This document shows positions 1-12,100 of a DNA stretch of 64,000 bases, piece after piece. Each line of letters starts with the position of its first letter. Position 1 is the stretch's first letter. The stretch is from Nipponacmea schrenckii. Lineage: Eukaryota; Mollusca; Gastropoda; Lottiidae. The stretch spans positions 4,216,001 through 4,280,000 of the forward strand of contig CM060200.1 of the NCBI GenBank assembly GCA_030562195.1, written 5' to 3'. Position numbers and translations under genes: made by a program. Below the pieces are notes generated by a model that saw only the letters and a list, made by a program, of their open reading frames with translations, did not search any database and was not told the origin of the DNA.

Positions 1-274
1 TCTCTTATTCTTTAGAATGTTTAAAATTCGTTATCAACACATTTCCCGGCACATTAGGTATTGTAATTGAGATTGTGAATCCAATTTTAACCACTTGAGT
101 TTTAAACCAACTCAAAAATACAAACCTGAAAATGAATTGTGTAAACATAAAGCTTGTATTATTCAATTTAGTTCAGCATACTTTGTTACATTAGTCCCCA
201 ATTTGAATTATCTGCTACGATAATAATATAGACAATACTATTATTTCTAAAGGATGTCTCTATTTGTATTTAAG

Positions 275-773
275 GAAGTTCTGATGGAATATCGCCACTA
301 GTTGCTGGTATTATTGGTGCCCTGACTTCAATGGTTTTACTACCGATTATCATATTAGTATATCGTTGTCTGATAAAAAGGTAAATTTATCTACGCCAAT
401 GTGAATTATATTCATCACCCTATCTTGCATAAGACTTCTTTTTAAGTTTAATTTTAATAAAATTTTTCAGAGATGTGTCTACCAAAATACACGTACAACC
501 AAAGTCACCATTCTTCTTGTACTTGGACTTCAATGATGATTTATCTCAATTTCTACATTATTAGAGTGTCTTTATTGAGCTGTATTATATTTCAGAAAAA
601 AACGATGTAATACAATTGAAAGAACAGTAAAATATACATCTTCAGATAATGTGGATATTACTGAACCTTCATATGAGAATGTACAACATGTTACCAGTTC
701 TCAAGTTGAAGCTGGTTCTTATGAAGCTCTTGATAGACCTCTACCTTCACCTACCTACGAAACAATGAAATAG
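275..773 (+). CDS. 3' end of a single-pass membrane receptor, with YxxM-bearing tail (partial)
   Basis: The 5' part lies outside the window. Exon 275-380 (acceptor TTTAAG, phase 1 in, phase 2 out) encodes a short stalk and a membrane helix (SPLVAGIIGALTSMVLLPII) ending in basic residues. Exon 596-773 (acceptor ATATTTCAG) joins in frame and gives a 58-residue cytoplasmic tail ending at TAG 771-773. The tail holds three tyrosine motifs: SYENV, SYEAL and TYETM. The last is a YxxM, the classic docking motif for PI3-kinase p85. A second exon at 471-564 also has a good acceptor (AATTTTTCAG) and the right phase, and would give a different 30-residue tail ending at TAG 562-564. A polyadenylation signal AATAAA lies at 1311-1316. 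The ectodomain is not visible, so the receptor family is unknown; adhesion or phagocytic receptors are possibilities. Confidence 0.7.
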
Positions 774-1310
774 TTCCCCTTGATGGATGGAAAATAAAAA
801 AACTATTATTCAGAAATTTGCATATTTAAATACCGTAGCCTTCTCTTACATTGTTGTTTAGTCCCACTTACTTCGTCTCACATAGAAGAATAGTTTTGAA
901 AAAGATAGCTTGCCGGACAAGGTAATAATTGCCCACACATCGGCATTGTTAAATCAATTATTACTTTAATTATCAATTACAATTCTCAAACCAAGTAGAT
1001 GTTGATAGGAGTTATGACTCTGTAATGAAACTTGGTATAAATTAAAGAAAAAAATCAATTTTTATCGTTTGCTCAAATTTGCTCAAACCAAGAGAAATTA
1101 GATCCAGAGAAATGTGTCAATTAACTTGTCTAAACATTTTATCCCTGTGTTAGTCTATAAATTTTTCAACTTTTTAATTTTTCGTTTCACGTTTTGGAAA
1201 CACATTGTTTCTTAATTTACATTTAGTGTATAAAAAAATCTCAATATTTACTGTCGTATATATAATAGTTGCTAGTATGTACTTTGTATAAAATGTAAAG
1301 TATGCTTATC

Positions 1311-1316
1311 AATAAA
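1311..1316 (+). terminator. Polyadenylation signal of the receptor gene
   Basis: AATAAA about 540 bases after the receptor stop codon, followed by TGTTTTAATAT. It is the first canonical signal downstream on this strand in an otherwise stop-rich stretch (774-1310) that holds no other gene. Confidence 0.5.
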
Positions 1317-1905
1317 ATATATTTTTGAAGATACATTTGTTTTAATATATTATCTTAAATTGCCCAAAATGCTGTGTTATATATTAAAACATAGTCCTCT
1401 ACCTATGTAAATCTGTAACAGAAAGACATTTTCATATCATCCTGAACATCAAACAACTCAGATCTGAATTTCACTGTTCTTGTTTTTTATGCTACCCTTT
1501 TGCTACAGAATCCTGATGCATTGCATAGGTAAGGAAACCATCATCTGATTAATAAATTCACGTTTGGAAACCCTCACTGCAAGTTATAGTCCACTTCTTA
1601 ATTGAAAAAAATAGAATTTGCTTGTTAGTGCTTGTACTTACTTCTACATTCATAAATATATATGTATGAATGTGAAATAAACAGTACCGGTAATCAGTAT
1701 CACGAAAACTTACAGATTTTGTACAAAATTTAGACTTGGATCTTGGGGCATTTCCACTGAGCTTATAGGTAAACTTACATTCAAAGATTTAACAAGGTTA
1801 AAATTCAATTCACATTTATTAGAGCAGAAAACAAAAATCTTTGTATCTTTACTGGATAACAAACTTTACTTAAGTCCTAGTTTTGAAATAAATAGTGTTC
1901 TTCTA

Positions 1906-4900
1906 TTACTTAATAAATTTAGCAAACTCAGGTCTTGTTTCAACATCATTCTTATGAGAGAACAATTGTTGGCCTTGTCTTGATTTTTCATAGCCTCTAT
2001 AGTTTTTCTCTCCACCATTTCGTATATAAGTTTGCTTAATTAAACAAGCAGAAAGTCCAAACAATAGTCCAGTATAAAAGGCACCTAACACTGGATTTCC
2101 TACAACAGAAAACAAAAAGACACTTTGCATAGAACAAAATAGCTTGCTAGGCAAAGTAATCTACACTCAGCCTTGATTTTCAATTAAAGGACATGTAAGT
2201 ACAGTAACAATCACCAGTATGAAATATTCAACCTTCATTCATACAATAAACACCTTTAGGGTTTTAATGAACAATATATTCTTAAGTTTTGTCAAAATCT
2301 GGCAAAAATTGTGATTTTTAATTGTTTTTACAGTGCAACAATTAGATTTTTGTATTTCCAATAGAAGGTTGGTAATAAACAATTTCAACAAGTTTCATCA
2401 AAATCCATCCTGAAGTTTCCTTTTGCAACCACAAAAGAATATTGATGCAATTTTATTAAGTCAAGAGCAATAACTAAAAAACGGTTCATCGAAAAATCGT
2501 CAAATTCACACTTGACTGTCATCTGATCAATTCAAATGCTCTAACCAAGTTTAACTAAAATCCATTGAAAATTGTAGCTTCTATTGCGTCAACAAATATA
2601 AAGGCAGGGGCAATAACTCAAAAACCATTCATCGAAAAATCATCAAAATCAACCTTGACCGCCGTCTTATAACTTCCAATGCTCCCACCAAGTTTCATTT
2701 CAGTCCCTAGAAATTTGTAGCTTCTATAGTGTCTACAACAAATGTTGACGAATCGACAGACAGGAGCGACAACAATATACGTCCACATGTCCAAATTGAA
2801 TGAAAACTGCCAGTCTCGATTGGGCTTACTGGTAAGTTAAAGGCAATAACACAATACTGTAAGGCTAGAAATTAATGCGTCAACAAATTAATGCGACCTG
2901 GGGTATAGAGACTAAAATGCGAGTACAAATTAATGCGATCTGCGATAGGTGTCGCATTTTTTAATATAATAAAAAAGAAAATGGCTTCCAGGAAGACTGA
3001 CAGCTGGTGTTGTATTCACCTCTAATCGTATCAATTAACGAAAATCTTTTGTTTTTACAACGTCATTGATTACTAATCAGCTTCAAATTTAGAGATAATT
3101 ACCTAATTACTTAATACCGCCCGGGGTAAAACTCACTTTGAAATATATATTTAAAAATGCGGATACAAATTAATGCGATCGCAGATAGGTCGCATTAAAT
3201 GCATTAATTTCTATCTCGCAATAATTTGTAGCCTTACAGTAGTCTAATTTGATTAAAATCAGATGAAAACTATAGTTGCTTTTGTGTTTTCCAAGCACAT
3301 TATAGTGTGGGCATATAAAAAACAATGTTAATTCAGTAGTTCATCAAAACTCTAAATCGAATGTAAACAACACATAAATATACGAACTTCTAAACCTGGA
3401 GCCAGGTATAGCTCCTGCACAAAGTCCTGCCACGAAGTGATTTATAGAATCATCTTTACCACGATAATGCCCCAGTCCAGATAATACTGATCCATATGTT
3501 ATTCCTGTCAAGGCTAAAAGAAAGAGAAAATTTTTTCTGTAATCGTCAACAAAAAATCATGTCAAATATATGTAGTGCGTTTAAAACCTCAACCATATAA
3601 TCAACAATATATATTTCACCATAATAAATTGTACTCAACAAATAAATTGTGGAGCAATAAAGAAAAAAAACCCATGCTACTCAGAGAAAGATAGCTTGCC
3701 AGGCAAGGTAACATATGCCCACTGGCAGCATTGATTTTGAATAATAAATTAAGTTATAACTCAAAACTCATTCACTGAATGAATATTGAAGTCAAGGGCA
3801 AAAACTCAAAAACTGTTAGTGGAAAATCGTCAAATTCAAACTTGACCACCATCTTATCTATTTCAATACTCATACCAAGTTTCATCCAATCTATTAAAAA
3901 ATTGCAGCTTATTTTGCACCCACCAATTATTTTGTCAAGTCAAGGGCAATAACTCAAAAACCATTCGTTAAAAAAAGTCGGAAATTCAAACTTGACTCTT
4001 ATCAATTCTGATGCTTACACCAAGTTCCATCAAAATCCTTTGAAAATTAAAGCTTCTTATTGCAACCACAATTGAATTATGACGCAATTTCACTAAGTCA
4101 AGGGCAATTACTCAAAACCGTTCATTGAAAAACTGTCAAATTCAAACTTGACTGAGGTCTAATCAATTCCAATGCTCACAACAAGTTTCATCAAAATCGG
4201 ACGAAAACTATAGCTTCTATTGCATACATAAGTAAATTTTATTTTTTTTTCATTTAATCAAGGGCAATAACTCATAAACCAACATCTGAATAGCACCATT
4301 TTTTAACTTGTCTGAGATGTTATTAAGATAAATACACTTACCAAGTTTCATTCAAATCGGATGAAAACTATAGCTTCTATTGCATACACAAGTACATTTT
4401 AACGTTTTTTCATTTAATCGAGCTCCATAACTCATAAACTGACATCTGGAATCGTGTCATTTTCAAACTTGTCCGAGATATTATCAAGATGAATACACAT
4501 ACGAAGTTTCATTAAAATCGGATGAAAACTATAGCTTCTATTGCGTACATAAGTAAATTTTAACGTTTTTTCATTTAATCAAGGGCAATAACTCATAAAC
4601 CGACATCTGAAATTGCACCATTTTTGAACTTGTCTGACATGTTATTAAGATGAATACACATACCAAGTTTCATTCAAATCGGATAAAAACTCTGGCCTTT
4701 ATCGCGTACACAAGTAATTGTTGACGGGCGGACCGATAGACGGACACAGGGGTGATGGCCATATACGTCCACATTTTCATGTGGGCGTATAAAAAGCGTC
4801 AATTTCAATGCTCAAACCAAGTTTCATCTAAATACATTGAAAATTGTAGCTTTTATTGTGTCTACAACAATTGTTAAGGCAGGGGCAATAACTCAAAAAC

Positions 4901-7676
4901 CATTTATCAAGAAAGTATCAAAATCGAACTTGACCGCTGTCTTATCAATTCTAATGCTCACACCAAGTTTTATTCAAATCAATTGAAAAGTCAAGGGCAA
5001 TAATTCAAAAAGTATTCTTCGAAAAAGAGTCAATTTCTAAATTGACTACCATTTTATCAAATCCAATGTTCACGCCAAGTTTCATCTAAATCCATTAAAA
5101 ATTGCAGCTTGTCTACAAATATAAAGGCAGGGGCAATAACTCAAACAAACGTTCATTGAAAAATCATAAATATCGAACTTGACCGCTGTCTTATCGAGTA
5201 AAAAAACCAACACAATTCAAAAGGCTAAATAACTTAATACGATGATGTCATAAAAAGCTTCCTGGTATTTTTATGGTATTATGCTTTTTATGACGTCATC
5301 ATATTAAGTCATTTTGCTTTTTGAATTGTGCTGGTTTTTTGACTCCCTGAGGAAGTGTGTTTTTAGACACACAAAAACGTTGGAGGAATAAATGGTTTAA
5401 TTTGACAGAAGTTTTATTTACTAAAGCACATTATAGTGTGGGCATATAAAAACGTTTAATTGGAAAAATCGAACTTGATGTCGGTGTCTTATCGATTCCA
5501 ATTCTCAAACTTAAATTGTAAACAAATTGGTATTTTCCCGATAAATAGAATATCACTACTTGTGATTGATATTAGTATTTGCGGTCCAATTATCGAATAC
5601 ATGGGAATAAATGAAATCAAGAGAACCCAACTTTCATATATGTGAATACTATCAAATAGTATGTGATCTATATAATTACCTGTCACTCCAACAGGGACAG
5701 CAATTTGTACTAATACATTTGAAGCTGATTTTCGGGTCAGAGTTCCTACACGATTTCCAATTCCATACAAAAATCCTGAAAATACATAAAAGTGACAAAA
5801 GCTAGATGTAATATCAATATATTATTTAAATTACAACAGCACAGACTGAGGTGAAAAGCAAGCTCAATCAACAATAATTAGAATCATTACAGGTAATTAT
5901 TCTACAAGATATGCATATGAAGTTAAATATAATATTATCACTTCAAAAAATCAAAGTAGTAATGAGTTAATGTCTACTCTACATATCATTCAAATTCTAA
6001 TTTTGTTTAAATGAAATAAACTTTAGTTTTTTTTAAAAATATATCAGGGAACTTTCTTATGGATGATTGTATGGCTTAGAAAGTAGTGTTACAAACGTAC
6101 TGAATAGTATAATAACAAAAGGAATAATTTGATAATCTACTTGAATGTTCGGACCATTTGGCCATTTTGTATTTAATTTATTTCTCTAGAAATTTTCTCG
6201 AAGAAGTCTGAAGGTTCTTGTTGGGGTATCATCTTGTTGATAATTTTTTTTAATTAATGTGACTCAGACCTTATTAACACTGATGTTACAAACTGGTCAA
6301 AGCCACCAATTTGTTGTGATTGATATCAAATCTGTGGGCATTAGATAGTGTTTCTTAAATTTGTTACTTTCCACAATGTATTGGTTTTGACAGATTGTAC
6401 ATAATAAAGAAGGTATAAAATATTACTGCTGTAACAAGGAAGATTTTTTGTTGGAAATTTGCCGTTAATTGAGATCAGTAAGGTGATAATGAAAAGCTAG
6501 CTGGGCAGCAAAGGTAATAATTGATTTTGAATAAAAACTTTCAGTACCATACAGGAGCAATCACCAGAATGAAATATTTAATCCTCAGTCATATACTTCT
6601 TTTCTGGAGTGACAAGTGTACAATATTAGTATATTACTAAGTTTCATTAAAATCTGTCTAGAATTGTACCTAACAACATGGCAACAACAAAATATTTAGA
6701 TAAGCTTAAATTTGATTTGAAAAGGAGTCACCCTTGCTTGGATGATAAACAATTCCAGCGAAAATCTTAAATTATGCATACACTTATAGAGGTATAACGA
6801 TGCCAAAATTCACGATTGTGTTGCAGCTTCAAATTACCAATGTCTTTGTTACGATTGTTACTAATGTTACAAAATTGTCAATGCTTCAAAGTACATTTTT
6901 CGATTTGTAAAGCACAAGGCTAAATAATCCGAGTTCTTGTATCACGTGATGCTATCGGCCATGAGAGTAACAAGTGTTTTGTTTGGTCGGAAAGAATTAA
7001 ATGTTGCTGGTGGTCTAGAATAAGCGAATTGTTCTTGAAGGCGATCTATAAATGGATATTTGACGGACTGTGTGAAGGTAAGACCACTTTTTATTATATT
7101 GTTGTGGGCGTATTGAGTTGGGGTACCCATTGATGTGCACAGTTGCTTATGACATCCACGCGTAAGGGTAGAAATAGGCTCAAAGCCGTCATGCAGATGT
7201 GCATGACCATTTCCAATAGGAAATAAATAGCACCCATCTCTGACTATAGGAGAGTCAGTAAATATAAAAAATCATAAAAATCGACTATCCTATAGCACAG
7301 AGAACTCGGATTTAAAGGCTAAAGGAATGGAATGAACATTTACAAATCAACTTCAATATTACAAATTTACATTTGAACTTTTAAACTTTGACAATGTATT
7401 TTCAAACTTTCTAAACTTCTACACATCAATAAATGTACTTGTCACTTTGCAACGAAATGAATATAGGCTAATAGGCTAATTGACATCAAAACAACGCCAT
7501 AGAGTAAAGACAGTTGAGTTTAGATATTGACCAAATTATGTATATATATATACTCTACCTAAAATGCTGCCAGCCAGTCCGTAATTTGCTGTTTTCTCTA
7601 AAGCATATTCATTTGCAGGTATTTGAAATACATTATAGGTAATAAATGATGAACTTTTATGGGATCGTTCCATCAT
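1906..7676 (-). CDS. NDUFA11: NADH dehydrogenase (complex I) 1 alpha subcomplex subunit 11
   Basis: Accessory membrane subunit of mitochondrial complex I, of the Tim17/22 fold, which helps assemble and stabilise the membrane arm in the inner membrane. Four coding exons on the minus strand: 7559-7676 (start ATG 7674-7676), 5680-5775, about 3388-3513 and 1906-2099 (stop 1906-1908), roughly 177 residues; human is 141. Introns 1 and 2 are phase 1 and fit exactly. The third exon reads GITYGSVLSGLGHYRGKDDS followed by INHFVAGLCAGAIPGSR, which lines up with the vertebrate segment containing DDPLNYFLGGCAGG and GAR. The fourth exon contains GLLFGLSACLIKQ. The donor of exon 3 is uncertain: AG|GTTTAG gives the wrong phase, while a weaker donor at 3386-3387 keeps the frame. 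The introns hold the repeats and MITEs listed separately. Confidence 0.85.
2139..3327. repeat. GGGCAATAACTC-type dispersed repeat, copy 1 (interrupted by a MITE)
   Basis: Lies in NDUFA11 intron 3. The left end carries the partial palindrome TAGCTTGCTAGGCAAAGTAA and the right end GTGTGGGCATATAAAAA. In between are degenerate units of about 120-170 bp with the phrases GGCAATAACTCAAAAACCATTC, CAAGTTTCATYNAAATCCA and TAGCTTCTATTGCGTC. The right part is split by the MITE at 2857-3239, after which the unit resumes (TCAGATGAAAACTATAG). Confidence 0.6.
2857..3239 (+). mobile_element. MITE of the Tc1/mariner-pogo class with TA target duplication
   Basis: 383 bp element flanked by TA on both sides (2855-2856 and 3240-3241). 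Its ends are inverted: CTGTAAGGCTA at the left and TAGCCTTACAG at the right, with further inverted matches around AATTAATGCG. Internally, AATGGCTTCCAGGAAGACTG (a possible transposase start) is joined to about 90 bp also found directly after the broken transposase at 21395-21861, and to the same 3' terminal sequence as 22890-22973. This supports it being a deletion derivative of that element. Confidence 0.8.
3686..4798. repeat. GGGCAATAACTC-type dispersed repeat, copy 2 (most complete)
   Basis: Lies in NDUFA11 intron 2. The left end is GATAGCTTGCCAGGCAAGGT followed by TGCCCAC. The right end has TATACGTCCACATTTTCATG followed by TGGGCGTATAAAAA, so the ends are partly inverted (TGCCCAC versus GTGGGC). 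Inside are at least six head-to-tail units; the last three (about 4210-4740) are about 165 bp each and alike: AAGGGCAATAACTCATAAAC, ACCAAGTTTCATTCAAATCG, GATGAAAACTATAGCTTCTA. No ORF of note. Confidence 0.65.
4799..5458. repeat. GGGCAATAACTC-type dispersed repeat, copy 3, containing a foldback hairpin
   Basis: More units of the same family (AGGGGCAATAACTCAAAAAC at about 4874, ACACCAAGTTTTATTCAAAT at about 4960), ending in ATTATAGTGTGGGCATATAA at about 5428. A separate foldback of about 145 bp sits in it at 5199-5342. Confidence 0.55.
5199..5342. repeat. Long inverted repeat (foldback hairpin)
   Basis: Arms 5199-5258 and 5283-5342 are near-perfect reverse complements (AACCAACACAATTCAAAAGG on the left, GAATTGTGCTGGTTTTTTGA on the right) with a loop of about 24 bases. 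Directly after it, CTGAGGAAGTGTGTTTTTAG and ACACACAAAAACGTTGGAGG form a second small stem-loop before AATAAA. Confidence 0.75.
6925..7314. mobile_element. MITE with 9-bp target duplication (Mutator-like)
   Basis: Short inverted ends TAATCCGAGTTCT (left) and AGAACTCGGATTTA (right) are flanked by an exact 9-bp direct repeat AAGGCTAAA at 6916-6924 and 7315-7323. A 9-bp duplication is typical of MULE transposons. 390 bp, no transposase coding, in NDUFA11 intron 1. Confidence 0.7.
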
Positions 7677-8097
7677 CTTACAACTTGAACAGTCCCCTTC
7701 AAAACATTTTTATTAGTACTTCCGGTACATAATGAAGGTCAAAAGAATGTATACCAAGTCAATGTTGGCAATGTATTCAAGACGAATCGACCATTATGAC
7801 AAAATCATCCAAAAAGGATTCTGATTCACGAGGGATTCTTTCTGTCACCTTTAAAGTTGACTATTTGGGTTGCGCGATGAAACCATATACCAGGCTGATG
7901 ACTAAATAAGTGCTCTAATAATAATTAAGTCTGATAAATGTAGAAGTGGCCATTGCTAGTTTTGTCGCCAGATAAACTACCTGTATGACTATTAGGGAGA
8001 TGGCCAAATCATACAGGCCGAAAATACTATTCTTCCTGGCGTAGCACATAGTTCTGCCTTTAGCCTAAACTGTTTAAACAATGATAAATCTATTCAT
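7677..8097. other. Stretch upstream of NDUFA11, no gene seen
   Basis: Should contain the NDUFA11 promoter and 5' UTR. I see no convincing TATA box, RNA gene or repeat unit here. Confidence 0.4.
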
Positions 8098-9165
8098 ATG
8101 TCCAATTTTAATTCCAATTTGGAACAATCTCCAATTTCATCAAATTTAATTTCAAATGATATTCTCGAAACATGTAGCGACAATACAACTATGTCAGCTT
8201 CAGATCTTAAACCATTTCTTTTCGATGATGAAGAAATGAATGCATTCAAAATTTCCCATTTGAACATAAACCGATTAGGCTATTATCCAATAAAAATACT
8301 AGCACTTTTGGTATAATTAAGGAACACATTTTAATTGACGAAAATAATATTAGCATAATATGTTTTACAGAAACCTTTTAAGATTCCAGGACGCCTGATG
8401 GTTATATTAATATTGCAGGTTACAACATTGAATCCATTAAATATAAAAGACAAGATAATAATCTTGAATTCAACAACGTCGTATGTATTTTTATTGAAAT
8501 TTTCTCCAATTATTAGGCAAATCATTTATACTTGGTCATATTCATCGGCCACCTAAGTCAACAATCGAATGGTTTGATATGTTTGATAATATTATTGATA
8601 ATTTAACCTAATCTAGAGGCTCTAAGCCCCTTTTTTTAATTGGTGATTTTAATATTGATTTTGCTGTTTCAATCCCTTCAAGATGGGAAATTATTTTATC
8701 TTCATATAACTTAGTTCAATTAATAGAAAAACCAACTCGTTGTACCGATACAACGGCAACTATTTTAGATCATATTTATACCAATTCTCCTGATACAGTT
8801 TCTAAAATCAAAGTTCTTCCCTACAGTCTAAGTGAACTTTGATGCTAATGCATTTATCACCGACCTTAATAAACCCCCGTTTAACAAAATTGAATCGACT
8901 AATAAACCAGATCATGCGTTACTGATTTTCAACACGATGATTAAAAATCTTTTAGATAACCATACTCTTTTAAAACGCCGCAGTGTTAAACACTTATCCC
9001 AACCAAAATGGTTCACTAATGATGTAAAATTAGCTAGGAGAAAGAGAGATAAATTAAAGAAAGTCGGAGATACAATAAACTACAAATTTTATAAAAGGAA
9101 AGTTAAAAAATTAATTGATAAATCCAAATCCGAATATATAAAAACATCTGTAGAGTATTTTTTCA
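8098..9165 (+). pseudogene. Non-LTR retrotransposon (LINE) ORF2 fragment, endonuclease part, broken
   Basis: Several short reading frames in shifting phase together spell an AP-endonuclease domain. FKISHLNINRLG near 8250 is the typical start of such domains (the N of HLNINR is a catalytic-site motif). FLIGDFNIDF near 8635 is the GDFN motif. LDHIYTN near 8765 is the DH motif region. The linker KLARRKRDKLKKVGDTINYK near 9030-9090 normally leads into the reverse transcriptase, which is absent. There are many stops and frameshifts, so it is dead. It is 3' truncated, unlike most LINE copies, which lose their 5' end. Confidence 0.75.
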
Positions 9166-12100
9166 AAGTCGAAATTCTTTTTTTCCGATTTTCAACTGTC
9201 GAGAGATCTTCAACGTGCACAGCCTGTAGCAAACAGGGGCCTCGATTTATTATCCCGTCCAAACGATTGGATGGACGCTTTCTTCATGCCAGTCCCTCCG
9301 ACCCGAATCACTGAAGGGGAAACCGGGCTGAAAAATCCGAACGTTCATATTTTGACCTTTGCCCACTGCGGGTCCCTTTGCCTTGACAACCTTGTTATTA
9401 AGTTTATAGTTCTCAAACTGTATGGGTGGCTTTCAGAAGTTGGATGTCTCTTAGTTTTATATTGAATCTTCTTCAATATCAAGTTTTGGATTAATTGTTA
9501 AGTGTTTTGGTTATACATGTATATATTGTTTCAATATATTCTAAAGTGAGAAATTTCTATATAAGGTATGTTATTCGTTAGTTATCTTTTGGTGCGTTTG
9601 TTTATCTTGGCTACTAGGGTGGCAGCCATGTTGGACTTTTGCAAGTTTCTTCTTATATTTTCTTCAGTCTCTGTATTGCATAATTATATAGTCTATTTCA
9701 CAACATGTTGCTTGCATTTCAGATCCTTCGCCCTTGCCCCATGGTTAAGTTCTTTCCCTCCCATTGATTTATTAGTTTAAAAAAGGGTGTAGGTTTATTT
9801 ATGCTCATATTAGGCTATTTAAATTAATAAGCTATTTATTAAGTTTCCCTTACGTTTCATAAAGAAAATTCCGTTTTAATGTAAATTAAGTGTTTCGTTT
9901 CCTGTTAGTAATTAATTTATTTGTATTTTCAGGTTTTTGTTTGTTCTATCACTTAACGTCTAGTCAACTGAAACCTCGAGTTGGAGTGTAGGTATGCCGA
10001 GAACTTTAAGTCTATCTGGATGATGCAGATGTTTTAAGATTTCATTGATATGTGCCATAAGATAAATATGCTACTTTGGTGTTTTCATGGCAAAATGAAT
10101 AACGCATTTCTTTATTAAATAAAATGAGAACTTTCCTCCGGACAGTTTTAATGTATATAGTAATAAACATCGCGAATCATTCCAATTCCCATGACAAAGG
10201 TATCTATATTAAACGTTCGAACTCAAAACAAAACAATTGCAAAGGTAGAGTTAGTGGATAGCTCAATTACAAACAGTTGTAACTAACGGACTACATATCC
10301 AGCATGTCACACAATACTTTGCATAATATTTGAATTTATTTGTTTATCATGTTCATCTCTCAAGTAATTTCTTAACAAATTAACTCGTGACTCTTATGTT
10401 GGGGCTGTGAAAAAATGACCAACTTACCTACATCCTGTCCCAGTTGGAATTCAGAGATTTATATTTCGAAACATATATCGTAAAAGTGATCTAAAAATGT
10501 GATGTTGTAATCATTGTTGTCAGACAGTTGAATCCGATCTATCAAACTCGGTAAGTTATCAAATTATGAGCTGAAGCAACACTAAAGAAGTGAGAACCTA
10601 TGGAACGCCATCATACTGCAAAAATAATAACGTAATGCAGTTACGGTGTTCCATAAGAACCCCTCAAATTAAGGTATAAGTTGTGACATATAGAACTGGA
10701 CATGTTAACGATTTATTTCTGACATTTATTAACTCAACGATTCACATGCCCATACAGGCAGGTAATCAATGAATTAACTCCTCTTGATAAAGCTGCCTGT
10801 ATGAGTTTGCGGAACGTTGATTTTATAAATGTCAGAAATAGTATATCCATATATCGTATGCGTATTGTTAACCTTTTAGATTGAATACTAAATTTGATAT
10901 CTTTTTCCTTTTTAAGATTATTTTTTCTGGAGGTAGGGTCCACTGTTTTGGAGTTGTCAACAACCAGCCATATTAAATGTAGAAACGATATAATATGGAA
11001 ATAAAAAGTTGAATTACTAGTTTGAGGTGCATTAAAATAAATTATATGACTATACGTGCACCTATAGTACTGATACTATCATATTCCTTTTATTCAGTCG
11101 TTTTGCTATTTATACAAATGAAAAGACGGGAAGTAACTTGCCTGATGGTGGAGAATACATCAACTCATAAATATTTCAGAATATTAGCCCCCCCCCCCCT
11201 TCTCCACCTTTTTCTTCTCGTTTTCCTATATCCTATGAATCGGGTTCTCGTCATACAAAACTTGGTTAAACCAAGTAAGATGGGCAGTTATCAGTTACCC
11301 GGATTCAGTTATCAGATTCAACCGATAGAAAAGTTAGGTCTACTTCCATTTCCTAATTGTGATGAGGAGACCTTGTATAGATTTTGTTTAAATCCAATCG
11401 CATTCTATTTGAAAAGACCCACAATAAAAACATACTTGGATAACATTATACTATAACATATACATGTACATGCATCATAGAATCTGTAATTTTATTGTCT
11501 TGATAACAATGGTATTATTTGTCTGGAATTGTTTATATAATCTTTATATTTCTGTTTACTAAAATTTTTATCTTCCGGACAAACTTGAACATAAGGAAAA
11601 CAACACACAGGGTAGGACGAACCAGAAATATCTTTTTTCTCTATGTAACAACCAAATTTTTCGTGGATAGTTCTATGTGGACATCTGTAATATACAATTA
11701 CAATGTTGATATAAAGAAGTTAGTAGTTGAAGACTGCGCCAAACGTACAACAAATTTATAATGGTCACAGAATCGTATTGTTTTAGGGAAAGACGTCTGG
11801 CTATCCTTGAGCTATGAACGCGGGGGTGTGGAAAGGGGGGGGGGGGGGTGGTGTTCAATGGTCTCAAATTTCAACCAAGTGACCAACAAAGACTACTCAA
11901 ATATCTAAAGATGTTGATATCGAGGAAAAAACCCTAAAAGATTTTTTATGTCAACTCCTAATTATTTTGGGTTCTTTTTAATCGGTTTGATAGCAAATCA
12001 AAAAAAAAAAAAATTCAAAAAATTTTGATTTTTAAACCCTGGTAATTAAAGTGTTTTTGTAAGTTCCTTAGCAATAGAAGTAAAATGTTTTTCTCAAAAA

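Noticed and set aside
11022..11456. 144-codon plus-strand frame
   Set aside because: No ATG at its start, a C homopolymer inside, and no family features.
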